From Acidobacteriota bacterium (GTDB taxonomy: Bacteria > Acidobacteriota > Terriglobia > UBA7540): 6,830 nt of DNA. Location of the stretch: contig JAJYJL010000443.1 of the NCBI GenBank assembly GCA_021789565.1, positions 1 through 6,830 of the forward strand, given 5' to 3'. Within the stretch, counting starts at the first letter, position 1. Every line of letters begins with the position of its first letter. The position numbers and the translations under genes were made by a program. The notes under the pieces were generated by a model that saw only the letters and a program-made list of their open reading frames with translations, searched no databases and was not told the DNA's origin. Positions 1 through 6,644 of the stretch are shown here, piece by piece.

Positions 1-911
1 CGCAGATGGAATCGCTGCGGCCGTTCGGCGTGGAGTTTGACACGCTGTTCATCGACGGCCGCGCATCGCGCTGGAATTACCTGTGCGGCATCGGCCGAAT
101 GCGCGCGCTATTGCGGAAGAACAGGTACGATCTGGTCCACGCGCACTTCGGGCTTTCGGGCTGGGTGGCGCGCTGCCAGTGTCGAGTGCCGGTTGTGGTT
201 TCCTTCATGGGTGACGACGTGCTGGGGCGGCCGCGGCGCGACGGAAGCATCACCGCATACGGCAGGTTCCTGCAGGCCTCGAGCTTTCTTCTGGCGCGCA
301 TCGTGGCTGCCAGCATTGTGAAGAGCGCGGAGATGAAGTCGCGGCTTCGGCTCGCTAAGGCCGAGGTCATCCCGAACGGCGTGGACCTCAACGCATTTCG
401 TCCCATCGGGCGCAGCGAAGCACGCCAGACACTGGGGCTCGATCAGCGGAAGAAGTACGTCCTGTTTCCCTACGATCCCGCCGAGCAGCGCAAGCGGTAT
501 GATCTGATCCAGGCGGCGGTGGCTGAAGCGCAGGCCAGCGACCCGGCGATCGAGATCCTCCACGTTCGCGGAGTCCCGCGAGCGCGCATGCCGCTCTACA
601 TGAATGCCGCTGACGTGCTGGTGCTGGCGTCCATCTTTGAAGGCTCGCCGAATGCGGTGAAGGAGGCGATGGCCGTCAACCTGCCGGTTGTTGCTGTGGA
701 TGTGGGCGACGTGCGCGAGTTGATTGGCCGCACCGAAGGGTGCTACATCGTACCGCGTGAGGTGAAGCCGATGGCCGAGAAGATCGTCGAAGTCTGCAGG
801 CGCTGCGCTCGCACGCGGGGCAGGGAAGACATTGCGCGGCTCTCGATTGAGAACGTGGCCAGGCAGGTGGTTGAGGTCTACGCGCGGGTGACAGGCAAGC
901 GGAATTCCTGA
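1..911 (+). CDS. Glycosyltransferase family 4 (GT-B fold), 5'-truncated by window edge
   Basis: Probable retaining glycosyltransferase that moves a sugar from a nucleotide-sugar donor to a growing polysaccharide or lipid-linked acceptor at the cytoplasmic face. The frame is open to the window edge, so the ATG at 6 is only the first visible Met; GT4 enzymes usually have about 370-400 residues and roughly the first 60-80 appear to be missing. Counting from that Met, HAHFG (45-49) and the FMGDD segment (68-72) belong to the N-terminal Rossmann domain. PNGVDLNAF (123-131) marks the domain linker, KRYDL (163-167) lies in the donor-binding half, and FEGSPNAVKEAM (211-222) carries the EX7E motif (E212, E220). 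The gene ends TGA at 909-911. It is richer in GC than the operon to its right and faces it convergently. Family assignment is firm; the acceptor and sugar cannot be read from the sequence. Confidence 0.9.
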   Translation, partial: QMESLRPFGVEFDTLFIDGRASRWNYLCGIGRMRALLRKNRYDLVHAHFGLSGWVARCQCRVPVVVSFMGDDVLGRPRRDGSITAYGRFLQASSFLLARIVAASIVKSAEMKSRLRLAKAEVIPNGVDLNAFRPIGRSEARQTLGLDQRKKYVLFPYDPAEQRKRYDLIQAAVAEAQASDPAIEILHVRGVPRARMPLYMNAADVLVLASIFEGSPNAVKEAMAVNLPVVAVDVGDVRELIGRTEGCYIVPREVKPMAEKIVEVCRRCARTRGREDIARLSIENVARQVVEVYARVTGKRNS

Positions 912-937
912 GCAGTGCAATTCCTACCCACTGCTCA
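909..937 (+). terminator. Stem-loop overlapping the glycosyltransferase stop codon
   Basis: TGAGCAGTG (909-917) and CACTGCTCA (929-937) form a perfect 9-bp stem with an 11-nt loop, and the stem begins with the TGA stop codon itself. No T-run follows, so this is not a canonical intrinsic terminator. It may work as an mRNA 3'-end stabiliser or an attenuated terminator. The structure is seen directly; its function is inferred. Confidence 0.4.
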
Positions 938-1331
938 TAAATGAAACACATTCTGTACGAACACGAATTTCGGGCGTACCGGAAAACTGCTAACGCATTT
1001 AATATCAATAAGATAAAAATTCGACATAAAAATAGGGCGAAATCCCATACGTCCCATTTGGGGATGCTTGCGGTTAATGTAGGCTATCTTTAAAGCCTAG
1101 ATTGTGCGCGCCGGGCGACCGAAGGCGATTCAAGATTCCAGACTCAAGGAGGCTGGCCGTGTGTGGGCGGGCGGCGCAGATCTCGATGTTTACAATCTGC
1201 GGTCAGCGGAGCTGAGCGGAGTTAGAATGCCGGGGTGCCGGGACTGGTTGCAATAAGGCACCTTGACGACCACGGCGGACTGCCGAACATGAACCTCAAA
1301 AAGAATCTCTCGCTTTGCGAGATCGCAGACA
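912..1331. other. Gene-free convergent intergenic region with small hairpins
   Basis: I see no convincing gene in these 420 bases. Positions 996-1035 are AT-rich compared with the flanks. Short inverted repeats are visible: TCCC/GGGA around 1054-1064, TAGGCT (1080-1085) with AGCCTA (1094-1099), and CGCAGAT (1175-1181) with ATCTGCG (1195-1201). A near-identical 8-mer ending in AGCGGAG is repeated ten bases apart (1204-1211 and 1214-1221). The region may be the decayed front of a lost gene, because the flanking genes are convergent and need no promoter here. Confidence 0.5.
1298..1322 (-). terminator. Candidate intrinsic terminator, minus strand
   Basis: On the minus strand TCTCGC pairs with GCGAGA around an AAA loop (1308-1322), and the stem is followed by GATTC and five T residues (1298-1302). 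This is a short stem with a slightly displaced T-tract, so only a moderate terminator. It is the only terminator-like structure I found on the minus strand after the methyltransferase stop, and could end both the hydrolase relic and read-through from the operon. Confidence 0.35.
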
Positions 1332-1351
1332 CTACAAGGCGAGTGTCTGCG
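1324..1351. repeat. Perfect 10-bp inverted repeat at the relic's breakpoint
   Basis: CGCAGACACT (1324-1333) and AGTGTCTGCG (1342-1351) are perfect reverse complements separated by 8 nt. The stop codon of the hydrolase relic (1332-1334) lies inside the structure, and the hydrolase-like sequence ceases just on its right side. No T-run follows directly. The hairpin may mark the deletion or rearrangement junction that truncated the gene. Confidence 0.6.
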
Positions 1352-1598
1352 CCAGCCGCGTCATGGTCGGCTGCGACACGTTGTGCACACTCACAACCGG
1401 CTTGCCGCCAATCAGCCCCTTCGACGTCTCCGCATATTCCAGCCCCGGAACAGGCTGGGCATCGGGCACCGCACCCGGCCAGATCGGCACTTGAGTATGG
1501 CCTGGCGATGGCTGCCAGACGCGCGTCCCTGCCCTCGCAGCGCTGCACGCAAGCACAACACACACAGCAAAGATCAATGCCCTATTCAAAATTTGCAT
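1332..1598 (-). pseudogene. N-terminal relic of a secreted alpha/beta hydrolase (esterase/xylanase-like)
   Basis: The ATG at 1598 follows AAGGTGAT directly and opens an 88-residue frame. Residues 1-23 are a clear signal peptide: Met, a positive residue, a hydrophobic core, then a SAARA cleavage site. Residues around 25-80 (WQPSPG, IWPGAVPDAQP, GGKPVVSVHNVSQPTMT) resemble the start of secreted alpha/beta hydrolases of the BD-FAE/acetyl-xylan-esterase-like type in Acidobacteriota, as I remember them. In those proteins a TVYSP-like strand and an oxyanion GGGY motif follow. Here the text jumps to RLAQTLAL and a TAG stop, so the whole catalytic domain, nucleophile elbow included, is absent. I could not find the missing part in the other minus-strand frames to the left. 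The gene is therefore most likely dead. An alternative is a short secreted peptide of unknown role, which I consider unlikely. Confidence 0.6.
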
Positions 1599-1600
1599 AT

Positions 1601-1606
1601 CACCTT
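1601..1606 (-). promoter_or_regulatory. Ribosome binding site of the hydrolase relic
   Basis: AAGGTG, followed by AT and the ATG at 1598, matches the 16S anti-Shine-Dalgarno well. It decides the start at 1598 over the upstream in-frame start at 1622. The intact site suggests the gene was truncated from its 3' side and recently enough to keep its translation signals. Confidence 0.5.
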
Positions 1607-1704
1607 TTCTGAAATGCCTCACGCCCGAAGACTGCTCGCTCCGGCGGTTGGCACGCTGACCGCGAATGTTGCAGAGAAGGTCGTGAGTTTACCACCGACG
1701 GCTC

Positions 1705-2814
1705 CTAGCGTCTGAAAACAACGATGTCGATCTCTCCACCCTCTCCCGGCAAGTTCCCGAATAGCTGGGTTTGTGTGGGCCCGGTAACGGGGCGGCGTGT
1801 CTGGTCGACGTTCCATTTCGGGAACACTTCGTGGAGAATACGCGTCGTCGTCTCGTACGTAATTTTCCTACTATCGGTCCTAACGTAGATATGAGCCCTC
1901 CGCGAAAGCAAGGGTGCTGATTTCATGAAGACCGATCTAAGCAAGCGTTCATATTTCTCAATGTTTTCAAACTTCCCACGGTAAGGCCCGTCCATCCTAG
2001 ATGGGCGGGGCGGTCCGCCCAGAACCCATAATCGGAGCCATTGGTCATAGTGATAGTTCGTTATCCCGTAATAGGGCGGCGATGTAAAGAGCAGGTCGAC
2101 GCTCCGCAATTTACGCTCTTGAATCAATGCTGCCACGCTGTTCATCTTCTGGATACAGTCGCCCAGGAAAAAATAACTCTGCCTTCCAGTAGGACGCCCT
2201 TTTTTATACCGCCATTCCAACCTTTTCAACAGGAAGGCCAACGGGTCGATGTCCGGGGGCTCCAGTTTGTGCTCAGCCCACCAACGGAGCGCATAAAGAG
2301 GAGACATGGCCTTCGTCTGCCGCATCTGGTTAGATAGGGATTGCCTATACTTGCCATGAAGATTTATCAAGACTAAGGCCATCGCGGTTCTGTCGACTTG
2401 GCTACCTTTCCAATTTAGAGACGTGCGCGCGGATAGCAGAAAGCGTAGGACCGGTGGAGAGAAACATTTATGGAAAAAGCGCGGCAACCCGGCTGCTTCA
2501 GATCGGAAGGTCGGCGATAGTCGACTAATCCCAATCAGCCTTTTCCTCACTGCAGGGTCCGGAGCTGGACGCAATTTTGCCTTTCCGTAGATCCATCCAA
2601 CGGGGTTGAGCTCGATTCCAATTCCCACTCGGTCATGCGTGAACGCGCTGTAAACTGAGGTCCCGCGCCCCGCGAGAGGGTCCAGGACAACATCTCCAGG
2701 CTTCGAGTATTTGGAAATGACCTCATCGGCGAAGGAAGTCGGAAACATTGCATAGTACGGGCCGACGCCCGCCCATCGGCTCTCTGGTGTGGAGTATTTG
2801 GCGATTCCAGACAT
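1705..2814 (-). CDS. DNA methyltransferase, N4-cytosine/N6-adenine class (TSPPY), third gene of HerA-NurA operon
   Basis: S-adenosylmethionine-dependent DNA base methyltransferase of 369 residues. The SAM-binding motif I is LDPLAGRGTS (44-53), followed by IGIELNP (65-71), whose acidic residue would contact the SAM ribose. The catalytic motif IV is TSPPYYG (244-250); S/TPPY is typical of N4-cytosine enzymes but is also found in N6-adenine ones, so the modified base is open. Motif I precedes motif IV with about 190 residues between them, an alpha-like order in which that segment could hold target recognition. QWLRLWVLGG (258-267) resembles the stretch after SPPY in related methylases. The ATG lies 6 nt after the NurA stop, with AGGA ten bases upstream at 2825-2828, so translational coupling is likely. 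No separate restriction gene is seen. The context suggests self-marking for the HerA-NurA pair. Family is confident; specificity is unknown. Confidence 0.9.
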   Translation of the reverse strand: MSGIAKYSTPESRWAGVGPYYAMFPTSFADEVISKYSKPGDVVLDPLAGRGTSVYSAFTHDRVGIGIELNPVGWIYGKAKLRPAPDPAVRKRLIGISRLSPTFRSEAAGLPRFFHKCFSPPVLRFLLSARTSLNWKGSQVDRTAMALVLINLHGKYRQSLSNQMRQTKAMSPLYALRWWAEHKLEPPDIDPLAFLLKRLEWRYKKGRPTGRQSYFFLGDCIQKMNSVAALIQERKLRSVDLLFTSPPYYGITNYHYDQWLRLWVLGGPPRPSRMDGPYRGKFENIEKYERLLRSVFMKSAPLLSRRAHIYVRTDSRKITYETTTRILHEVFPKWNVDQTRRPVTGPTQTQLFGNLPGEGGEIDIVVFRR

Positions 2815-2820
2815 GATCAG

Positions 2821-4176
2821 CTAATCCTGCTTAATGAGGACGCGAGCCAGCTGCTCCAATACTTTTGTCCCTAAGTGAAGCGGGATCGCTGCCTGCGAAT
2901 GCGCGGAAATGAGGGGCGACAATGAGTTCGGGTAACGGGAGGAAGCGAGTTTGTCCAGAAGCGCGCATAGCAGACCGAACTGGGGATACTGGGCAATGTC
3001 GTCCGTGGCAAGTGTGTCTTGAACGTCGTCGAGATAGGGGAGGGTTGCGACGATCCGAGAGCCACTCGCACTCTTATAAAAGAATTTTCGACCGAAGTAA
3101 GTATCCTCCCCATACCGCTTCGGGCTATCCGAGAAAATGACCCGCTCCTTTATGTATGCATCGGTCAGCAGCATGTATGACCTAGGATCAAACAGCAGTT
3201 CTCCCGGCTTCTCAGTTGTGTCAATCTCGTCGAAGTGCATAACAAAAGTTCCGGTTTTCTCAATTCCCAACAGAAGTAAGTCCGTCCCGCTTTCCGTCCG
3301 AACAATTTGATTGATGCGCTTCAGCTCCGCCTTTATCGCTGCGCTTAGCCAGGCAGGATGCCCGAAAACCGCCAGCGGCCCGTCGACCACAAAAGCGATC
3401 TTGGCCATATGAGAAAGCAGTCCGCGCCTTTCGAACCCGCGTAACAGGTGTACCAAAAGAATCCTCTCCCACACCTGCATAACTTCCCCATGAGCCTCCC
3501 CGTTCGTCCCGAAATCGTGGAACCGCTCGTGAATGCGCAAAGCGTCCGTCGAGTAAATCGGTTTCTTCAATGAGCACGCACATGAGCTGACCCCCGCAGC
3601 CACCTTGAGGTGCTGCTGACAACCGAGGTAGTCATAGGGGCAGAGTTGGCCGCCGGCGGTCTGCGGCTTCCGAGAGAGGAGAGCCTCGTACGTGTCGAGC
3701 AGACTCGCCTTGTCATCTTCATCGACTACGATGTCACCGAAAATCTCGAATAGGGCTTCCCTAAAGGAGTCGCGTGCGCACGTATTGTTCCTAGTAACGA
3801 CATTGCTACCGGGAAAGGCTGCGTCTATCGTGGAGGCATCTTCCGTCTTGCGAAACTCCTTCGGGTCGACTGGCCTCTTCTCGTCCAGTCTGTCCATTTC
3901 CTTGACATTCAGCAAGACACTCGCCACGGTACAGTACCCCACCTTGGCCCCTGGGTAGCCGTTCTTGACGTTTACCTCCGCGTTGCTCCCGTCAATTGCG
4001 ACAACGAAGGCCGGAAGGTGCCCTGCCGAGCCCGGAGCGGTTTTGGGTTCCAAGCGACAGGACGAGGGGGCTTGCGGTGTACAAACCCTCGATTTTCGCA
4101 AGAGTTGCTGGACCCTTTCCGTCTCTACGATCCTCTGAAGCGGTCTATAACCAGCGAATTCACCTTCGTAGGGCAT
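2821..4176 (-). CDS. nurA: NurA-domain nuclease, partner of the HerA ATPase
   Basis: Protein of 451 residues with the outline of NurA, an RNase H-fold nuclease that acts with HerA in DNA end resection. VAIDGSN (59-65) holds the first metal-binding aspartate (D62). FVVDGPLAVFG (262-272) matches the second acidic motif (D265). The C-terminal part, with YPQF (397-400) and GLLCALLDKLASSRYP (401-416), resembles the conserved NurA end that contacts the motor. Between the two acidic motifs lies a cysteine cluster, C179, C186, C199 and C201, followed by YSTDALRIHE (208-217); it probably binds a metal. I chose the ATG at 4176, 4 nt after the HerA stop; the earlier in-frame start at 4218 is TTG and would overlap herA by 38 nt. 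The Shine-Dalgarno is weak, which fits coupled translation. NurA assignment rests on motif reading, not a profile search. Archaeal NurA is shorter (about 340 residues), the extra length including the cysteine insert. Confidence 0.82.
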   Translation of the reverse strand: MPYEGEFAGYRPLQRIVETERVQQLLRKSRVCTPQAPSSCRLEPKTAPGSAGHLPAFVVAIDGSNAEVNVKNGYPGAKVGYCTVASVLLNVKEMDRLDEKRPVDPKEFRKTEDASTIDAAFPGSNVVTRNNTCARDSFREALFEIFGDIVVDEDDKASLLDTYEALLSRKPQTAGGQLCPYDYLGCQQHLKVAAGVSSCACSLKKPIYSTDALRIHERFHDFGTNGEAHGEVMQVWERILLVHLLRGFERRGLLSHMAKIAFVVDGPLAVFGHPAWLSAAIKAELKRINQIVRTESGTDLLLLGIEKTGTFVMHFDEIDTTEKPGELLFDPRSYMLLTDAYIKERVIFSDSPKRYGEDTYFGRKFFYKSASGSRIVATLPYLDDVQDTLATDDIAQYPQFGLLCALLDKLASSRYPNSLSPLISAHSQAAIPLHLGTKVLEQLARVLIKQD

Positions 4177-4180
4177 TAAA

Positions 4181-6298
4181 TCAGTCCGTCTTTGGTGCCT
4201 CGATGCTGAAGCGCTCAACCTGCACAGGCACCACGTATGGATTTGACAAGGTTTTCACTCTAAGGAACCCTTTGTCTTGGGCACGCAGGATGCTGTGTTC
4301 AAAATCGGCAAAATCATAGAATTTTTTAAGCTCCTTGGTCTCGTCCGTGTTATTCAGGTGCCCGATGAACCAGTTTGCGGTGTTCTTGAGAATGTTTTTC
4401 TGGATGGAACTGACCTCTTGCGTGGCGTAGACCAGCCCAATGTGGTATTTGGCTCCTTCCTTGGCTGTTTTCACCCAAACATCTTGTAGGTCAAGCTCCG
4501 ACGACGCAGGCAACACGTTGTGTGCCTCTTCGACATAGACAAGCATCTCGGGTGGCTCCTTAGCTGACCTGAACGCTGCTCTATTCTTTTCAAAAATTCG
4601 ACGCATCACCCGGTCGGCAGATGCTTTGTTCAGTTCGACGTCACCCCCGGATTGATCAACTATAACCAAACGTCCGGCCGCCAGGTGTTCGTAGATTTCA
4701 TCTGCGTAGTCCGAAGTGGTCGAGTCGGTATGCTGGGGACTGATGCGGCCAACTAGCCGCGAGCCGTTGGGGTAGGCAAACATCTCGAGTATTTTCTTCA
4801 GGTCATCATCGGCCCAAGACCCCGAGCTGCTGTTCTGAACATAGTTCTGATCAAAAGCTGAGAAGCCGGAGTTCTTGTCCGTTAAGAAATCTCGCAACGA
4901 TGCGCATGCTTGTTCCATCTCGCCCCAACTCGGGCTCGCTTTCTCTAGGATTGCAGCACACACTGCATATTTTGCGGCTTCGGACGAGGGCGAGTTCTTC
5001 ATCGCATCAAGCAAGGCCTTACTAAAAAGTCCCTTGGTGTGGGGTTGAGCGGTGGCCGGAGCCCGAAGCCCAGCCTTTGAGAGCAAGGCCCTGTAGCACA
5101 GCACCCGACGGTTGTACCGCGTCGTGGCAGAATGGTCATCCGTATCCGGTTTATCAAAACTGACATCGCAAAAGTTAGTAATGTACTTGTCGCTGTGATC
5201 AGCCAAAGCAGCGTTGATGATCTCCTTGCCAGTCTCCAAGTTTTCATTGAGAAAGAAATTCAAGAGCATCAGGTGGCGCTTGGGATCCTTCTCATGGGGT
5301 GTTATCCCAAACGTCACGACCTCGCTTCGCCGCTCCTCGTCGTTGCCAGGCGGGCCAAGGGCCCAAATGTTCTTGATCGCATTTGGGTTGCGGCTATTGT
5401 CCTCGTCTTGCTCATTTTCGTTGGCGTATTCGCCGTCAGGGTCGAACACAATCTGGCCGATGCGAGATTGGTGTTCATGCCATCGCAGCTCAAAAATGGA
5501 CTTAATGATGATCTTGGTAGTGTTCGACTTGCCTGTACGGGTCATGCCAAACAGTGCCGTTTTTTGCCCCAGCAGATCAGTTGGAGTTAGGGCAACCGGT
5601 ACGCCAGAAATTTGCTGGAAAGGGCGGTTTGTCGAAGCATACCTGACCTCGGCGAAACGGACCAGGAGGTCGTCTTCAGCCGAGTGCGTGCGGGGGTCCC
5701 TGTAGTTAACTATGCTCTCCAAGACTCCGGCTCTGGGCTTGAATACCTTCAGGCCTTTATTGGGATAATAATTGCTTAGATCAGACCCAAAAGTGAGGCG
5801 GTAGTCCGGATCACTGTCATCTTTCATATTGGACACGAAGAAAGTTCCGATGACCCGACAACGAACACCTGCAAATCCTAGGAGGTTGTTAGTAGTAGGA
5901 TCCATAACATCTTTATCGTCCCAGGTCCTGTCGATTTCCCCACTCACCCGTTGTGCGTTTTCAACACGAACCCTCAGCGCCTCCTGCGCATTTGGGAGAT
6001 CGGCATGATCAATAACACGAAGCAAAATTACGGACGAATCTTCCTGCTTAATGTCAACCAACTTCCCAGGCACGATACGAGTAGCGACCAGGAATGAAAG
6101 TGCAGGGATTCCGCCTACTTTCTGGCGGTAGAAGTCATGAATTTGGACCAGAGCCTCCTCGTAGCCCAAAGCAAACACCTCACCCACATAGGCGCTAGGT
6201 TCGACAAGGCCAGTGAGCATTTGCCCCGCGGCCGCAAGGCAGGGTTCTAATGCGGGCCCCTCCAGTTGGCGTGCAACGCTACTTACTACGTCTGGCAT
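4181..6298 (-). CDS. herA: HerA-type hexameric DNA translocase ATPase (FtsK-HerA superfamily)
   Basis: Protein of 705 residues. HerA proteins form ring-shaped hexamers that pump double-stranded DNA and feed or activate a nuclease such as NurA. Residues about 35-240 would form the N-terminal HAS-barrel part. Walker A is [10 protein letters not shown] (251-260) with K257; FDPDGEYA (285-292) is the typical HerA strand after it. Walker B is [13 protein letters not shown] (585-597) with E590/E591, followed by [11 protein letters not shown] (618-628) and [15 protein letters not shown] (639-653), equivalent to the sensor and subunit-interface elements. About 330 residues separate the Walker motifs, clearly more than in archaeal HerA, suggesting an inserted helical region near 350-530. 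I chose the ATG at 6298 because GGGAGGA lies 7 nt upstream; extending the frame to a TTG at 6643 would translate intergenic repeats. It is the first gene of the operon with nurA and the methyltransferase. Confidence 0.92.
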   Translation of the reverse strand: MPDVVSSVARQLEGPALEPCLAAAGQMLTGLVEPSAYVGEVFALGYEEALVQIHDFYRQKVGGIPALSFLVATRIVPGKLVDIKQEDSSVILLRVIDHADLPNAQEALRVRVENAQRVSGEIDRTWDDKDVMDPTTNNLLGFAGVRCRVIGTFFVSNMKDDSDPDYRLTFGSDLSNYYPNKGLKVFKPRAGVLESIVNYRDPRTHSAEDDLLVRFAEVRYASTNRPFQQISGVPVALTPTDLLGQKTALFGMTRTGKSNTTKIIIKSIFELRWHEHQSRIGQIVFDPDGEYANENEQDEDNSRNPNAIKNIWALGPPGNDEERRSEVVTFGITPHEKDPKRHLMLLNFFLNENLETGKEIINAALADHSDKYITNFCDVSFDKPDTDDHSATTRYNRRVLCYRALLSKAGLRAPATAQPHTKGLFSKALLDAMKNSPSSEAAKYAVCAAILEKASPSWGEMEQACASLRDFLTDKNSGFSAFDQNYVQNSSSGSWADDDLKKILEMFAYPNGSRLVGRISPQHTDSTTSDYADEIYEHLAAGRLVIVDQSGGDVELNKASADRVMRRIFEKNRAAFRSAKEPPEMLVYVEEAHNVLPASSELDLQDVWVKTAKEGAKYHIGLVYATQEVSSIQKNILKNTANWFIGHLNNTDETKELKKFYDFADFEHSILRAQDKGFLRVKTLSNPYVVPVQVERFSIEAPKTD

Positions 6299-6305
6299 GG
6301 TGGAT

Positions 6306-6312
6306 TCCTCCC
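6306..6312 (-). promoter_or_regulatory. Strong Shine-Dalgarno of herA
   Basis: GGGAGGA on the minus strand ends 7 nt before the ATG at 6298. It is the strongest ribosome binding site in the operon and fixes the HerA start at this ATG. The two downstream genes have much weaker sites. Confidence 0.85.
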
Positions 6313-6336
6313 AAAGTATAGGAATCAAGGCCAACG

Positions 6337-6365
6337 AGTTTAACACATCGTTTAAAACTTGGTAA
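6337..6365 (-). promoter_or_regulatory. Candidate sigma-70-type promoter of the herA operon
   Basis: On the minus strand TTACCA (6360-6365) and TAAACT (6337-6342) are separated by exactly 17 bp, matching the consensus hexamers at 4 of 6 positions each. Transcription would begin near 6330 and give a leader of about 30 nt that contains the Shine-Dalgarno. It sits in the AT-richest stretch upstream of herA. Promoter rules in the host phylum are not well known to me, so this is a plausible site only. Confidence 0.4.
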
Positions 6366-6368
6366 CAC
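6338..6368 (-). repeat. Three similar 9-mers overlapping the promoter (possible operator)
   Basis: Read on the minus strand, GTGTTACCA (6360-6368), GTTTTAAAC (6350-6358) and GTGTTAAAC (6338-6346) follow each other at steps of 10 and 12 bp, close to one helical turn. They overlap the -35, spacer and -10 of the promoter candidate. This spacing would suit a regulator binding one face of the DNA. No regulator gene is present in the window. Confidence 0.3.
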
Positions 6369-6518
6369 AGCGTGGTTTTTTGCACCCCACTAGGCGGATT
6401 GGAGGCCGGTAGCGCGGTCCCCCGTTTCTGAGGTCCGAGGTCCTTTCCTTGGGTGAAGACGCAAGCCGCAGGGTTCAAGAACGGTTCTGCGCTTTGAAAA
6501 GCAAAACACCCCTCATCC

Positions 6519-6557
6519 GTCCCGGCTCTGCGGGACACCCTCTCCCCACGGAGAGGG
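6519..6557. repeat. Double-hairpin palindromic element
   Basis: Two perfect stems lie back to back: GTCCCG (6519-6524) with CGGGAC (6531-6536), and CCCTCTCC (6538-6545) with GGAGAGGG (6550-6557) around a 4-nt loop. The pair resembles widespread bacterial REP-like intergenic elements that carry a CCCTCTCCCC core. The same CCCTCTCCCCA core recurs at 6607 and 6788 in this window, so it is the parent motif of the larger repeat. Confidence 0.7.
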
Positions 6558-6578
6558 CTAAGATTTGGATCGACTATC

Positions 6579-6644
6579 GACCTCTCACCCGGTCGCTGCG
6601 CGTCCACCCTCTCCCCATGGTAGAGGGTTAAATCATCAAGCAAA
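6579..6644. repeat. Interspersed repeat, copy 1
   Basis: It runs from a CTCACCCGGTCGCTGCGCG-like head through a CCCTCT/AGAGGG hairpin (6607-6627) into the sequence AGAGGGTTAAATCATCAAGC. It aligns with the stretch starting at 6761, with only a few substitutions and a single one-base length difference before the 26-bp unit. The copies lie 181 bp apart at their right ends. Confidence 0.75.

Larger units (their letters stand above)
1705..6298 (-). other. Candidate HerA-NurA-methyltransferase defence operon
   Basis: Three minus-strand genes in the order herA, nurA, methyltransferase, with 4-nt and 6-nt gaps and one upstream promoter candidate, so they are very probably co-transcribed and translationally coupled. 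What is seen: the motor, nuclease and methylase motifs and the spacing. What is known: HerA-NurA is a physical and functional pair in archaea and some bacteria, and HerA-like motors pair with nuclease or NADase effectors in anti-phage systems. What is inferred: the methylase protects host DNA while HerA-NurA degrades unmodified DNA. A role in DNA repair remains possible. Confidence 0.7.

Noticed and set aside
108..920. 270-codon open frame antisense to the glycosyltransferase gene
   Set aside because: Histidine- and arginine-rich sequence typical of an antisense shadow in GC-rich DNA; the plus-strand frame carries clear GT4 motifs.
1222..1563. 113-codon minus-strand frame overlapping the hydrolase relic
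   Set aside because: Cys- and Ala-rich out-of-frame reading; the other frame has the signal peptide, ribosome binding site and recognisable hydrolase wording.
4177..4218. Start of NurA at the TTG at 4218, 14 codons upstream
   Set aside because: TTG without a convincing ribosome binding site and inside herA; the ATG at 4176 gives the usual short operon gap.
5132..5705. Plus-strand frames of 152 and 163 codons inside herA
   Set aside because: Antisense to the conserved Walker A region of HerA; no domain logic and no suitable start signal.
1705..6298. Classical type II restriction-modification, BREX or DISARM system
   Set aside because: No separate restriction endonuclease, PglZ phosphatase, BrxC/BrxL, DrmA/DrmB helicase or PLD nuclease is encoded; the ATPase is HerA-type and the nuclease NurA-like.
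6320..6325. TATACT-like -10 box close to the herA start (minus strand TATACT about 6316-6321)
   Set aside because: Transcription from it would begin within the Shine-Dalgarno, and the hexamer 17 bp upstream matches the -35 consensus at only half its positions; the TTACCA/TAAACT pair is more plausible.
6299..6643. N-terminal extension of HerA by 115 codons to a TTG start at 6643
   Set aside because: It would translate the palindromic repeats (the [14 protein letters not shown] reading) and the promoter, while the ATG at 6298 has an excellent Shine-Dalgarno and begins the conserved part.
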